Positions 1 to 7,602 are shown, counted from the first letter of the stretch. The stretch is 12,558 nt of DNA from JBFXAM01 sp050184295 (GCA_050184295.1 JBFXAM010000133.1:1-12558), one strand, 5' to 3'. Notes: generated by a model from the sequence alone, not told the origin. Translations and numbers: made by a program.

Positions 1-271
1 ACTGATACGCGGCGACGCGGTCCGCCAGTCCGAAGATCTCGGTCAGGTTGTCCGCCGGGTTCGCCGAACCCGCGTTGCGATCCTGGATCGACTCCCACGC
101 CCGCTCATACCGATCGGCGCCGGACGATTGCCGGCCGGGCCAGTAGATCGGCTGCTCCAGATGCCACAGATACGTGATGTGGGCGTTGTCCGCGGCTGCC
201 GCCGACGCCAGCAAGGTCAACATCCAAAGCCGCACGACCCGCGCCACCGCCCATCGAATTCGCGTGCTCAA
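1..271 (-). CDS. Secreted protein, possibly glycoside hydrolase family 57-like (5' part only)
   Basis: This leftward gene is cut by the window edge; about 90 residues are visible. I place the start at TTG (271-269) because GGAG lies 8 nt upstream and the first residues form a signal peptide: an arginine-rich n-region (STRIRWAVARVVR), a hydrophobic core (LWMLTLLASAAAA), then the mature part beginning near DNAHITYLWHLEQPIYWP. An in-frame ATG at 223-221 would leave almost no n-region. The YLWHLEQPIYWP segment resembles the N-terminal HQP-type strand of GH57 amylases and related deacetylases, with Glu where the usual His would be. That family assignment is recalled resemblance, not proven. It is divergent from the ABC exporter, with 296 bp between the starts. 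Confidence is good that this is an exported protein and low on its enzymatic role. Confidence 0.6.
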   Translation of the reverse strand, partial: MSTRIRWAVARVVRLWMLTLLASAAAADNAHITYLWHLEQPIYWPGRQSSGADRYERAWESIQDRNAGSANPADNLTEIFGLADRVAAYQ

Positions 272-479
272 GGCACAGTCTCCGAACGAACCGACGCACA
301 GCGTTCCGGCCCGACGAATCGTCCTCGCCAGGCTGCAATCAGCGCCCGATTTGCCGAGGCGCCCAAGCCTGTGCGGCCGTCGCTTGTCAGCATAACGGAT
401 GGGCGAACCGGACGAGCGCGGGTTGGAGTGATTCGAGCTGCGCGGGAACCACCCATTCGACGACACCCGTTTTCACCCG

Positions 480-508
480 TTTCGCGCGCTTCCAATCTTC
501 GCCATAAT
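480..508 (+). promoter_or_regulatory. Possible sigma70-type promoter for the ABC exporter
   Basis: A good -10 hexamer, CATAAT, at 503-508 lies 17 bp after a weak -35, TTTCGC, at 480-485. It would give a leader of about 50 nt before the ATPase start at 568. It sits in the divergent 296-bp gap, which is otherwise featureless. The call rests on the -10 and spacing only. Confidence 0.35.
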
Positions 509-567
509 CTCTACCCGGCTCCGCCGAATCCCCATGATCAGCGCGGCCGACGCCGCCCGGGAGCATC

Positions 568-1413
568 ATGATCCGCATCGACCGCGTACAAAAGTCATTC
601 GGAAAGACACGCGCCGTCGACGATCTCTCGTTCGAGATCGCGCCCGGCGAGATCTTCGGCCTGCTCGGCCCCAACGGCGCCGGAAAGACCACCACCGTCA
701 GCATCTGTTGCGGACTCATCGCGCCCGACCGCGGCGCCGTCGCCTACGACGGCCTCGGTTGCCCCGCCGACGCGCGCGTTCGCACCGCGCTCGGGGTCGC
801 GCCGCAGTCCCTCGCGCTCTACGACGAACTCAGCGGCGAGGAAAACGCCGCCTTCTTCGGCGGGCTGTTCGGCCTGCGCGGCGAGCGCCTCAAGCAGCGC
901 GTGAAGGCCGCCCTCGAATTCGTCGGGCTCTACGACCGCCGCCGCGACCTGACGCGCACGTATTCCGGCGGCATGAAGCGCCGTCTGAATCTCGCGGTCG
1001 CGCTGGTGCACGAGCCGCGCGTGCTGTTTCTCGATGAGCCGACGGTCGGCGTCGACCCGCAGTCGCGAAACGCGATCTTCGAGAGCATCCGCCGCCTCCG
1101 CGAGCAGGGCTGCACGATCCTCTACACGACGCACTACATGGAAGAGGCCGAGAAGCTCTGCGACCGCGTCGGCATCATGGACCGCGGCAAACTGCTGGCG
1201 CTCGACCGCGTGCCGGCGCTGCTGGCCCGCCACGGCGGGAGGAGCGTCGTGCTCGCCGAGACCCACCGCGGCGAGACTCGTGTGGAGACCGACGACCCGC
1301 TGGCGGAACTCAGCCGCCTCCAGGCCGCGGGCGGCCTGACCCGCTTCCGCGTCGAATCGCCGGACCTCGAGGCCGTCTTCTTGCACCTGACCGGCCGAAC
1401 ACTGCGCGACTGA
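568..1413 (+). CDS. ABC-2 type exporter, ATP-binding protein
   Basis: This 281-residue cytoplasmic ATPase powers the membrane partner encoded just downstream. All ABC motifs are intact: Walker A GPNGAGKT (34-41), Q-loop Q80, signature YSGGM (132-136), Walker B VLFLDEP (152-158), D-loop GVDP (161-164) and H-loop His189. The C-terminal LEAVFLHLTGRTLRD ending is typical of the DrrA/NatA/CcmA-like group that pairs with ABC-2 permeases. The ATG at 568 is preceded by GGGAG about 4 nt upstream and begins directly with the family's usual N-terminal strand (MIRIDRVQKSFG). The likely role is efflux of a drug, lipid or polymer; the substrate cannot be read from the sequence. The symbol is left blank because the family is large and functionally mixed. 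Confidence 0.95.
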   Translation: MIRIDRVQKSFGKTRAVDDLSFEIAPGEIFGLLGPNGAGKTTTVSICCGLIAPDRGAVAYDGLGCPADARVRTALGVAPQSLALYDELSGEENAAFFGGLFGLRGERLKQRVKAALEFVGLYDRRRDLTRTYSGGMKRRLNLAVALVHEPRVLFLDEPTVGVDPQSRNAIFESIRRLREQGCTILYTTHYMEEAEKLCDRVGIMDRGKLLALDRVPALLARHGGRSVVLAETHRGETRVETDDPLAELSRLQAAGGLTRFRVESPDLEAVFLHLTGRTLRD

Positions 1414-1567
1414 CATGGGTGCCGGCTGGAGGATCGTCGCGCCGCGGCCCCCCGACATTCTCGGAGCCTCATTCCGTGATCTGCACCGTGGAATCCGCCG
1501 CCGTTGAATGGGAATCGACACGCCACCCACGCGATGCCGCGAAATCGCAGCCAACGTAAGGATCAAG

Positions 1568-2869
1568 ATGAATGCGACCTGGATGCTCGCCCTCAAGGAT
1601 CTGAAGCTCCTCTATCGCGACAAGATGGGCTTCTTTTTCGTGCTCGTCTTTCCCCTCCTCTACGCCGCGTTCTTCGGCACGATCTTCTCGGGCGCCGGCG
1701 GCGGCGGCGAAGGGAGTGCGAAGCTGCCCATCGCGCTCGTCGACGAGGACCGCAGCGCCGCGTCCGCTGCATTCGTCGAGCGCGTCCGGCGCCTTCCTGA
1801 TCTCGACGTGCAGGTGCTGGACCGCGCCGCCGCGGAGGATCGCGTCCGCCGCGGACAGCGCGCCGCGTTCGTCGTCGTGCCGGCCGGATTCGGCGCCGCG
1901 CGCGAGCGCATGTTCTTCGGCGAGCCGCCGCGGCTTCAGGTCGGCGCCGATCCCTCGCGAAAAGCCGAGGCGGGCATGCTTCAGGGCGTACTGATGCAGG
2001 AAATGGCCCGCGGCATGCAGGAGCTGTTCAGCGATCCGCAGCGCATGAAAGCTCAAATGAAAGTGGGGCTCGACGCCCTCCGCACCACCGGCGACTCGGA
2101 CGCCGCCGCGCTTGTCCTGCCGCTGCTGGAGACCTTCGCCGGCGATCTCGACCGTTTCCTCACCAGACTGCCACCATCCAGAGGCGACGGCTCCGACGGC
2201 GGTTTCCGTGGCTTCACCCCGGTGGAGATCGAAAGCGTACCCGTCGCCCGCAAGCGCCGCGGCCCGCAGAACGCTTACGCAATCTCGTTTCCGCAAGGGA
2301 TTATCTGGGGCGTGATGGGCGCCGCCGCCGGATTTGGAATCTCGCTCGTCCAGGAGCGCACACAGGGCACGCTCCGGCGGCTCCGCCTCGCACCGCTGAC
2401 GCGCGTTCAGGTGCTCGGCGGAAAGGCGCTCGCGTGCTTTCTGACCTCGCTGTGCGTTGGAGTCACGCTCATCGTGATCGCACGCGTCGGCTTCGGCGTG
2501 CAGCCGTCGTCCTTGGCGCTGCTCGCCGCCGGCTTGCTCAGCATCGGCGTCTGTTTCGTCGGCATCATGATGCTCCTCAGCGTCCTCGGCCGCACCGAGC
2601 AGTCCGCGGGCGGCATCGGGTGGGCGATCCTCACCGTGATGGCGATGATCGGCGGTGGAATGGTCCCGATCTTCCTGATGCCCCAATGGATGCAGCAGTT
2701 CGCGAGCATCAGTCCGGTCAAGTGGTCCATCCTGGCGATGGAAGGCGCGCTCTGGCGCGAATTCACGCCGCTGATGATGCTCACTCCCTGCGCCATCCTC
2801 GTTTCGATCGGGGCCGGGTGCTTTCTGCTCGGCGTGTTTGTGTTCAGCCGATCGACCGAGTCGGCGTGA
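1568..2869 (+). CDS. ABC-2 type exporter, permease protein
   Basis: This 433-residue inner-membrane protein forms the transport path with the ATPase upstream. One N-terminal helix (about 21-40) is followed by a large extracytoplasmic domain (about 45-235). Five more helices follow, near 240-261, 286-306, 314-338, 349-370 and 402-426. The stretch after the second helix (QERTQGTLRRLRLAPLTRVQ, about 262-281) is the conserved cytoplasmic coupling region of ABC-2 permeases, and SPVKW (382-386) is a common late motif. I chose ATG 1568 because AAGGA lies 5 nt upstream and the protein then starts with the usual basic-amphipathic MNATWMLALKDLKLLYRDK. An earlier in-frame ATG at 1508 has no ribosome site. 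The 154-bp gap from the ATPase stop is wider than usual for such a pair. Substrate unknown. Confidence 0.93.
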   Translation: MNATWMLALKDLKLLYRDKMGFFFVLVFPLLYAAFFGTIFSGAGGGGEGSAKLPIALVDEDRSAASAAFVERVRRLPDLDVQVLDRAAAEDRVRRGQRAAFVVVPAGFGAARERMFFGEPPRLQVGADPSRKAEAGMLQGVLMQEMARGMQELFSDPQRMKAQMKVGLDALRTTGDSDAAALVLPLLETFAGDLDRFLTRLPPSRGDGSDGGFRGFTPVEIESVPVARKRRGPQNAYAISFPQGIIWGVMGAAAGFGISLVQERTQGTLRRLRLAPLTRVQVLGGKALACFLTSLCVGVTLIVIARVGFGVQPSSLALLAAGLLSIGVCFVGIMMLLSVLGRTEQSAGGIGWAILTVMAMIGGGMVPIFLMPQWMQQFASISPVKWSILAMEGALWREFTPLMMLTPCAILVSIGAGCFLLGVFVFSRSTESA

Positions 2870-2918
2870 GCGCGGCGACCGGCGCAGCTTCAGCTCTCAC
2901 GGGAGGGCGCCGCCGCGC
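2870..2918. terminator. Candidate bidirectional hairpin between convergent genes
   Basis: GCGCGGCG (2870-2877), directly after the permease stop, is exactly complementary to CGCCGCGC (2911-2918), just before the pyrF stop at 2921. The loop is 33 nt. No T-tract follows on either strand, so this is at best a weak or Rho-assisted terminator. In DNA this GC-rich an 8-bp match can arise by chance; position is the main argument. Confidence 0.25.
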
Positions 2919-2920
2919 GG

Positions 2921-3844
2921 TCAGCCCGCCCCGAAACGTGCCACGTCGGCGGCGAACGCACGCGCCGCCGACGCGATGCATGCGCGCCAGTCCGCCCCAA
3001 AACGCTGTCGCAGTCCCGGGCTGTCGAAAGCGAAGATCACCGAGCGCGACGCGTTCACGATCGCGCCGCTCCCATCGGGCAGAAAGCACGGCCGGCAGCC
3101 CGTCGCGTCCGCACCTTGCGCGCCATAGCCGGGGACCAGGAAAAGCGTGTGAGGCATTTGCGCCCGCAAGGCCGCCGTCGATTCCGAGTCCTTGGGCGCG
3201 ACCACGGCGCCGACGCACGAGAGCCCGCACTCGCCGATCAGCTCGCGCGCCGCGCCCCACTCCGACACCAGCGCCGCCAGATGCTCATAGAACCGCCGCC
3301 CGTCGCGCCCGAACTCGTGCACCACGTCCGCCCCGGGATCGGACGGCCGAACCAGCACGAACAGCCCCCGCCCGTGGGCCCGCGCCGCGGCGATGAACGG
3401 CTGCACGCTTCCCACGCCCAGATAGCCCGAGACGGTGACGGCGTCCGGAATGCCGGTGGGGTCCACGTCGGCGAACGCCGGCCGCTCCACGTGTCCGCGT
3501 GCATACAGTTGCGCGGTCGACCCGATGTCGCCGCGCTTGATGTCGCCGATGACGAGCAGCCCGGCGCGATGCGCGTGCGCGACGAGCCGGTGATACGCCG
3601 CCACGCCTGCGTCATACAGTGCCTCAAAGAACGCGATGTTGATCTTGACCGCGGGAACAACTCCCGCGACGGCGTCGATCACCGCCCGCCCGAACGTCTC
3701 CGTCGCGGCGACGGCCTGCGTGAGCGTTGGGCGCTCGACGCGCAGCTCCGCGGGCAGCCGCTCATAGATGGGGTCGATCCCCACCACGGCGCAGGTGCGG
3801 CGCGCGCGGATCGCGGCGGACAGTCGGTCGGCAAAGTGGTTCAT
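2921..3844 (-). CDS. pyrF: Orotidine 5'-phosphate decarboxylase, type 2
   Basis: PyrF converts OMP to UMP, the last step of de novo pyrimidine synthesis, in the cytoplasm as a TIM-barrel dimer. The 307-residue length fits the longer type-2 family rather than the 230-residue E. coli type. Visible active-site elements are VGIDP with Asp24, Lys67 in AVKINIAFFE, the DIKRGDI motif giving Asp101, Lys103 and Asp106 (the Lys-Asp-Lys-Asp tetrad), and a late phosphate-binding Arg in NASRSVIF (Arg267). The segment FLVPGYGAQGAD (235-246) is characteristic of the type-2 group. The ATG at 3844 has no clear Shine-Dalgarno sequence. The gene lies 125 bp downstream of the peroxiredoxin-like fusion on the same strand and converges on the ABC permease. 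A 20-bp palindrome sits 21 nt upstream of its start. Confidence 0.95.
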   Translation of the reverse strand: MNHFADRLSAAIRARRTCAVVGIDPIYERLPAELRVERPTLTQAVAATETFGRAVIDAVAGVVPAVKINIAFFEALYDAGVAAYHRLVAHAHRAGLLVIGDIKRGDIGSTAQLYARGHVERPAFADVDPTGIPDAVTVSGYLGVGSVQPFIAAARAHGRGLFVLVRPSDPGADVVHEFGRDGRRFYEHLAALVSEWGAARELIGECGLSCVGAVVAPKDSESTAALRAQMPHTLFLVPGYGAQGADATGCRPCFLPDGSGAIVNASRSVIFAFDSPGLRQRFGADWRACIASAARAFAADVARFGAG

Positions 3845-3865
3845 GCGGGAATCATCGCCGCCCCC

Positions 3866-3885
3866 GCGCGGATTGCAACCCGCGC
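3866..3885. promoter_or_regulatory. 20-bp near-perfect palindrome upstream of pyrF (candidate operator or leader hairpin)
   Basis: On the minus strand this reads GCGCGGGTTGCAATCCGCGC. Nine of ten base pairs are exact and the remaining pair is G against T. The TTGCAA core stands out in GC-rich surroundings. It ends 21 nt from the pyrF start codon, where an operator, or a hairpin in the mRNA leader, could control initiation. No known regulator site is recognised. GC-rich palindromes also occur by chance. Confidence 0.35.
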
Positions 3886-3969
3886 CCGCCGCGGCGCGGC
3901 AACTCGATACAACACACCGCAGGAGCCGCGCAAGATGCTGCGCAGGCGCTCGGAGGCGGCGCTTGCGCT

Positions 3970-4911
3970 TCAGCGGCGCGCGACTTCACGTACGAGCGCC
4001 GTGACATGCTGCTCTGGGTCGCGCGTGCGAACGATCGCCGCGGGCGCTCCCTCGCGATCCAGCACTACGCTCACGGCGCCGCCCTGCGAATCGCCGGGTC
4101 GCAGCCCCACCAGCGCCGCCGCCTCGCCTCGTGGATCGCTGATCAACGGCATCGTCAATCCAAGACACGCCGCGATCCGGCGCTGATCCGCGGACGAGTC
4201 GGCCGAGACGACCAGTACGCCCGCATCCGCGTCGTCGAATGCGGCGAGCCGGTCGCGGAGCCCGGTCGCCAGCGCAGCGCCCGAGCCGGCCCGACTGAAC
4301 GAGAGGAATGTCAGCACCACGCGCCGACCGCGGTACTGCGCCAGAAGCTGCGGCCGACCGAGCTCGTCGACCCATTCGGCAGCCGCCGTCGCCGGCGCTG
4401 CGCCGGACCGGACGCGGACAGGCTTTGCGGAGCGTGCCCCAGGTGCGCCCGTCTCTCCACGCCGTCCGCGCGCCGCGGCGTGCGGCGCGCCGCGCCGCGC
4501 GCCGTCGTCCGCCCGCGCGGACCGTCGTAACTCGTCTTCGTCTTCGTCGCTGCCGGGCGTTTCCTCCGTGTCCTCCGCTTCGCCGGCGCCGCCGTACCAG
4601 GTCGTGCTCCCGGTGCTCGGCGTGGCGATGATCGGCGGGGGAAGCGGGGGCGCGACGGGCGGGGGCGCCAGCGGCCGCGGGATTTCGCGTCGCTCCGGCG
4701 GCGGCGCGATCCGGCGCGTCGCCTTTCGCGCGGACTTCGCGCGCATCGGCGCCTTCACGCTCTTCTTGGCGCTTCGCTTCGCGGACTTCTTCGCCGACTT
4801 CTTCGCCGACTTCTTCGCCGACTTCTTCGCAGTCTTGCGCGCCGTCTTCTTCGCCGACTTCTTGGTCGCTTTCTTCGTTGCCTTCTTGGCCGATTTCTTC
4901 TTCTTCGCCAT
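3970..4911 (-). CDS. Histone H1-like lysine-rich tail fused to a peroxiredoxin-like domain
   Basis: This is a 313-residue four-part protein. Residues 1-68 are very basic: after MAKKKK come 12 tetrapeptides of the SAKK/ATKK type (7-54), then an Arg/Lys-rich end. This resembles the C-terminal tails of eukaryotic H1 and bacterial AlgP/HC2-like proteins, which bind DNA or other polyanions. A proline-rich linker (about 69-98) and an acidic patch (about 111-128, SDEDEDE) follow. Residues 180-313 look like an AhpC/Bcp thioredoxin fold: GRRVVLTFLSFSRAGSGAAL, a VLVVSADSS strand and GLTMPLISDP. The usual PGC peroxidatic cysteine falls on the AGSG segment (Ser210), so normal peroxidase chemistry seems absent; the only cysteine is Cys249. 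The ATG at 4911 has GAGGG upstream; an earlier in-frame start would add ten unhelpful residues. Possible roles are a nucleoid-associated or polyanion-bound redox-fold protein; function unknown. Confidence 0.8.
   Translation of the reverse strand: MAKKKKSAKKATKKATKKSAKKTARKTAKKSAKKSAKKSAKKSAKRSAKKSVKAPMRAKSARKATRRIAPPPERREIPRPLAPPPVAPPLPPPIIATPSTGSTTWYGGAGEAEDTEETPGSDEDEDELRRSARADDGARRGAPHAAARGRRGETGAPGARSAKPVRVRSGAAPATAAAEWVDELGRPQLLAQYRGRRVVLTFLSFSRAGSGAALATGLRDRLAAFDDADAGVLVVSADSSADQRRIAACLGLTMPLISDPRGEAAALVGLRPGDSQGGAVSVVLDREGAPAAIVRTRDPEQHVTALVREVARR
4750..4893 (-). repeat. Tandem 12-nt repeat encoding SAKK-type tetrapeptides
   Basis: Twelve in-frame units encode SAKK, ATKK, TAKK and close variants. 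The middle units (roughly 4784-4830) are identical at DNA level: on the plus strand GACTTCTTCGCC repeats back to back. The outer units have diverged. Perfect short tandem repeats inside a coding tail allow copy-number change by slippage, in steps of four residues and without a frameshift. Confidence 0.9.
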
Positions 4912-5186
4912 TGCGATCCCTCGTGGCTGACCGATCAACACGACGATGTGCTGTTCCGCCGGGCCGCGCCCGACGTGGAACCCGGATTCATGCGCCGCGC
5001 CGCCGCGAGCCGCCCGCTCGTTCGCGCGCTCGCGCGCAACGCCGCAAAAACAATGTATCGGCAGTTCCCGTTCGCATCCGAATTGAAGACCACAAGCGAG
5101 TCATGAGCAACAGCGATTATGTCGCTCGCGTTTCACGACGACAAGCGCGTCGCGCGCGAAAATCCGCGCGCCCGCCGCTCGAGCGC

Positions 5187-5771
5187 TCACGGTCGAACGC
5201 GCGGCTTGTGCGAGGAGAGCTTGGTCGGGGGGGCGATTCCGATCGTGATATCCCCGGCCGGGCCGCTCGCACCCACCGGGCTCGATCCGGGTCCGTGGTT
5301 GGCCACCCGACGGGACGGATACCCGAACGCCGACTGCGGGTGTTCGTGGCTTGGGCCCAACCCAAAAAGCTGCGTCGGTGGAGCGCCGCGCGAAACCACC
5401 GCCGCACCCGTCCCGTGCGAAGCCGTCGTCACCCCGCCCACCAGCGGCAAGACGCCGTCCGGGCCCCCACGCTCCCGCTCATACAACGCCAGAAAATCGA
5501 TCTTCTTCGGCTCCGGACCGAGCTTCGCCCGCTCGTCGGCGGTCAGCTCCGGGGGCTGCATCGACCCAACGAACTCGCCGGGCGCGACCGCGGGCGCGCC
5601 CGCCACCGCGACGTCCGCCCCGATCGTCGGCTCCGCGATCGTCAGGCTCGCCAACTCGTGGTGGATCGGCGTCAAGAGCGGCGCCGGCGTGGGGCCCTCC
5701 TGTCGGGGTCCACACCCGACCAGCCCCGCCAGCAGAAGGACGCACGCACTCGTGGGCCGAATGGTTCGCAT
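5187..5771 (-). CDS. Small proline/glycine-rich lipoprotein, function unknown
   Basis: This 194-residue predicted lipoprotein is not a family I recognise. It begins MRTIRPTSACVLLLAGLVGC, a short basic n-region, hydrophobic core and lipobox LVGC with the lipidated cysteine at position 20. The rest is low in charge and rich in Pro, Gly and Ala, with no further membrane segment and probably little fixed structure. One more regular segment is PPELTADERAKLGPEPKKID (about 73-92). The ATG at 5771 is chosen; an in-frame GTG at 5780 would add only three residues. It starts 14 bp after the trpG stop on the same strand and is probably co-transcribed with it, although no functional link to an amidotransferase is evident. 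It could instead be a lineage-specific envelope protein carried along by position. Confidence 0.72.
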   Translation of the reverse strand: MRTIRPTSACVLLLAGLVGCGPRQEGPTPAPLLTPIHHELASLTIAEPTIGADVAVAGAPAVAPGEFVGSMQPPELTADERAKLGPEPKKIDFLALYERERGGPDGVLPLVGGVTTASHGTGAAVVSRGAPPTQLFGLGPSHEHPQSAFGYPSRRVANHGPGSSPVGASGPAGDITIGIAPPTKLSSHKPRVRP

Positions 5772-5785
5772 GTTGATCACTGCAA

Positions 5786-6364
5786 TTATCCGATCCCCAG
5801 GAAATTCGCAAGCAGCCGATGCCCCTCCAGCGTCAGAAAGCTCTCCGGATGGAACTGGACTCCGTCCACCGGCAGCGCCTTGTGTCGAACCGCCATGATC
5901 TCCGACGGATCATCCTCGCACGTGGCGCTGACTTCGAACTCGGCCGAGAGTGTGGCCGGTTCGATCACCAGCGAGTGATAGCGCGTCGCCTGAAAGGGGT
6001 TGCTCATCCCTTGGAAAATCCCCACCCCGTCATGCCGGATCATGCTGGTTTTGCCGTGCATCAACCGCCGCGCCCGCACGATCGTCGCACCCGTCGTGTA
6101 CCCGATACACTGGTGCCCCAGGCAGACGCCCAGAATCGGCGTCACCCCCATGAATCGTCGGATCACGTCATTGCTGATCCCGGCCTCCTTCGGCGTGCAC
6201 GGTCCCGGCGAAACGATGATGTGCGTGGGCCGCGCCGAGGCGATCTCGTCCAGAGTCACGGCGTCGTTCCGGTACACCCGCACCAGAACCCGCGCGTCCA
6301 GCTCGCCGATGCGCTGAACGAGGTTGTACGTGAACGAATCGTAGTTGTCGATCAACACGACCAT
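5786..6364 (-). CDS. trpG: Anthranilate / aminodeoxychorismate synthase, glutamine amidotransferase subunit
   Basis: This class I glutamine amidotransferase of 192 residues is full length for TrpG/PabA. It releases ammonia from glutamine for a chorismate-using partner (TrpE for tryptophan, PabB for folate). Key motifs are DNYDSFTYN (6-14), SPGPCTP (52-58), the nucleophile elbow GVCLGHQ with Cys81 (79-85), RYHSLV (128-133), and the catalytic His172 and Glu174 in QFHPES. Cytoplasmic. The ATG at 6364 is preceded by a weak purine-rich site (GTGAG). No trpE or pabB lies in the window, so tryptophan versus folate cannot be decided; many bacteria use one copy for both. The small lipoprotein follows 14 bp downstream, and the sppA-like gene ends 97 bp upstream. 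Confidence 0.95.
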   Translation of the reverse strand: MVVLIDNYDSFTYNLVQRIGELDARVLVRVYRNDAVTLDEIASARPTHIIVSPGPCTPKEAGISNDVIRRFMGVTPILGVCLGHQCIGYTTGATIVRARRLMHGKTSMIRHDGVGIFQGMSNPFQATRYHSLVIEPATLSAEFEVSATCEDDPSEIMAVRHKALPVDGVQFHPESFLTLEGHRLLANFLGIG

Positions 6365-6461
6365 CGTCGCTCACACGCCCGTCCGACCGTCCCGCTCAAC
6401 GAGGGGGAGGTGTTGCAACGCCCCGCTGCGCTCCGCCGACACGTCTCCGGAGTCGCCCCGC

Positions 6462-7469
6462 TCACCAGCCCGGCGCCCAGAGATACAAGAACTGCGGCGC
6501 CGGATGGCTCAGCCACCGCGGCAGCTCGAGGTTCACCACGTTTACCTGCGCAGGTCCGCCGGGCGGTTGGGCATACACGTTTGGTCGATGCGCGACCGGC
6601 CGCGCGTACTGCACGACGAACACCTTTTGTTCCGCGATCTTCGCGAGTTCCTTGGCGGCGACGATCGAGTCATTCAGACTCCCCGTTCCGTCGATCAATC
6701 CCAGCTCAAGCGCCTCGGGGGCCAGGTACACCCGGCCGTCCGCCAGCTCGCGAATCCGGTCCGCGCCCAGGTTCGTCCGGCTCCGCGCCACGACCGCCAC
6801 GAACGCCGCGTACATTCGGTCGATCAGCCCCTGAAACACGGCCCGGTCGCGCTCGCTCATCTCCCGAAAAGGCGAGCCCGCGTCTTTCATCGCGCCGCTC
6901 TTGATCACGTTGGCGCGCACGCCGAGCTTCTGCATCGTGCCGGACAAATCCGGCGTGATCATGATCACGCCAATGCTCCCCGTCACGCTCGTCGGTTGCG
7001 CGAGGATGCGGTCGGCGGCGCAGGCGACGTAGTAGCCGCCGGAGGTCGCCAGGTCCATCATGCTCGCGATCACGGGCTTGCCGGTCTTGCGCCGGAACTC
7101 GCACACCTCCTGGTACATCAGGTCGCTCGCGGTGACGCTCCCGCCGGGCGAGTTGATGCGGAGCACGACCGCGCGAACGGCGGCGTCCCGCGCGGCCTTG
7201 TCGAGCTTCTCCTTGAAGGTCGCGACCGGGTTTTCCGCCGGCAGGCCCAGCCACGACCCGCGCCGCCCGTTCTCGAGCAGACCGTCGATGTCCACCAGCG
7301 CGATCTTGCGCGTCGCGAACGCCCCTTCGCGCATCACAACGCTTTCGACCAGCTCTGGCTCCGCCGAAACCGGCGTAATGACGAACGAGGTCGGCCCACA
7401 CCCACCCGCCGCCAGCGCCAGGCCCGCCAGTACGAGCACCACGCTCTTCGCACGCCAGTCTCGCTGCAT
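6462..7469 (-). CDS. sppA: Signal peptide peptidase A-like serine protease (S49), membrane-anchored
   Basis: S49 proteases degrade cleaved signal peptides and other membrane-bound fragments on the outer face of the inner membrane. This 335-residue protein is the short SppA form with one protease domain, like the Bacillus enzyme rather than the duplicated E. coli one. The catalytic serine is Ser143 in LATSGGYYVA and the lysine general base is Lys195 in IKSGAMKDAGSP. Conserved LRINSPGGSV (103-112) and GSIGVIM (164-170) are present. The N-terminus MQRDWRAKSVVLVLAGLALA ends in AAGGC, so it may be lipid-anchored at Cys24, although Ala rather than Leu at -3 makes the lipobox imperfect. ATG 7469 has AGAGGG upstream. 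Longer in-frame starts reach back to 7628 but add only arginine-rich, non-family sequence. The C-terminal 50 residues (YARPVAHRPNVY onward) look like a lineage extension. Confidence 0.93.
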   Translation of the reverse strand: MQRDWRAKSVVLVLAGLALAAGGCGPTSFVITPVSAEPELVESVVMREGAFATRKIALVDIDGLLENGRRGSWLGLPAENPVATFKEKLDKAARDAAVRAVVLRINSPGGSVTASDLMYQEVCEFRRKTGKPVIASMMDLATSGGYYVACAADRILAQPTSVTGSIGVIMITPDLSGTMQKLGVRANVIKSGAMKDAGSPFREMSERDRAVFQGLIDRMYAAFVAVVARSRTNLGADRIRELADGRVYLAPEALELGLIDGTGSLNDSIVAAKELAKIAEQKVFVVQYARPVAHRPNVYAQPPGGPAQVNVVNLELPRWLSHPAPQFLYLWAPGW

Positions 7470-7602
7470 CGCATCGCCCTCTCTGCGCCCCGCATCACCC
7501 TCCGCACGCCACTCCGGACACGCTCGCGCGCCGGCCCCCGTGCTCGGCGGACGCGGTTCGGATCCGAGCCGCCTCCGCGCACGCCGCAGCGTACACACCA
7601 CG

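Noticed and set aside
1469..2686. Minus-strand open frame of 405 codons opposite the ABC permease
   Set aside because: It reads as His/Glu/Arg/Ala-rich shadow sequence; the opposite strand encodes a complete six-helix ABC-2 permease.
4750..4893. Tandem repeats considered as a CRISPR array or minisatellite
   Set aside because: The units are 12 nt without spacers and in frame with a gene, encoding a lysine-rich tail.
4878..5978. Plus-strand open frame of 366 codons across 4878-5978
   Set aside because: It spans the lipoprotein gene antisense, the 275-bp gap and the trpG 3' end; composition is arginine-rich with no recognisable domain or ribosome site.
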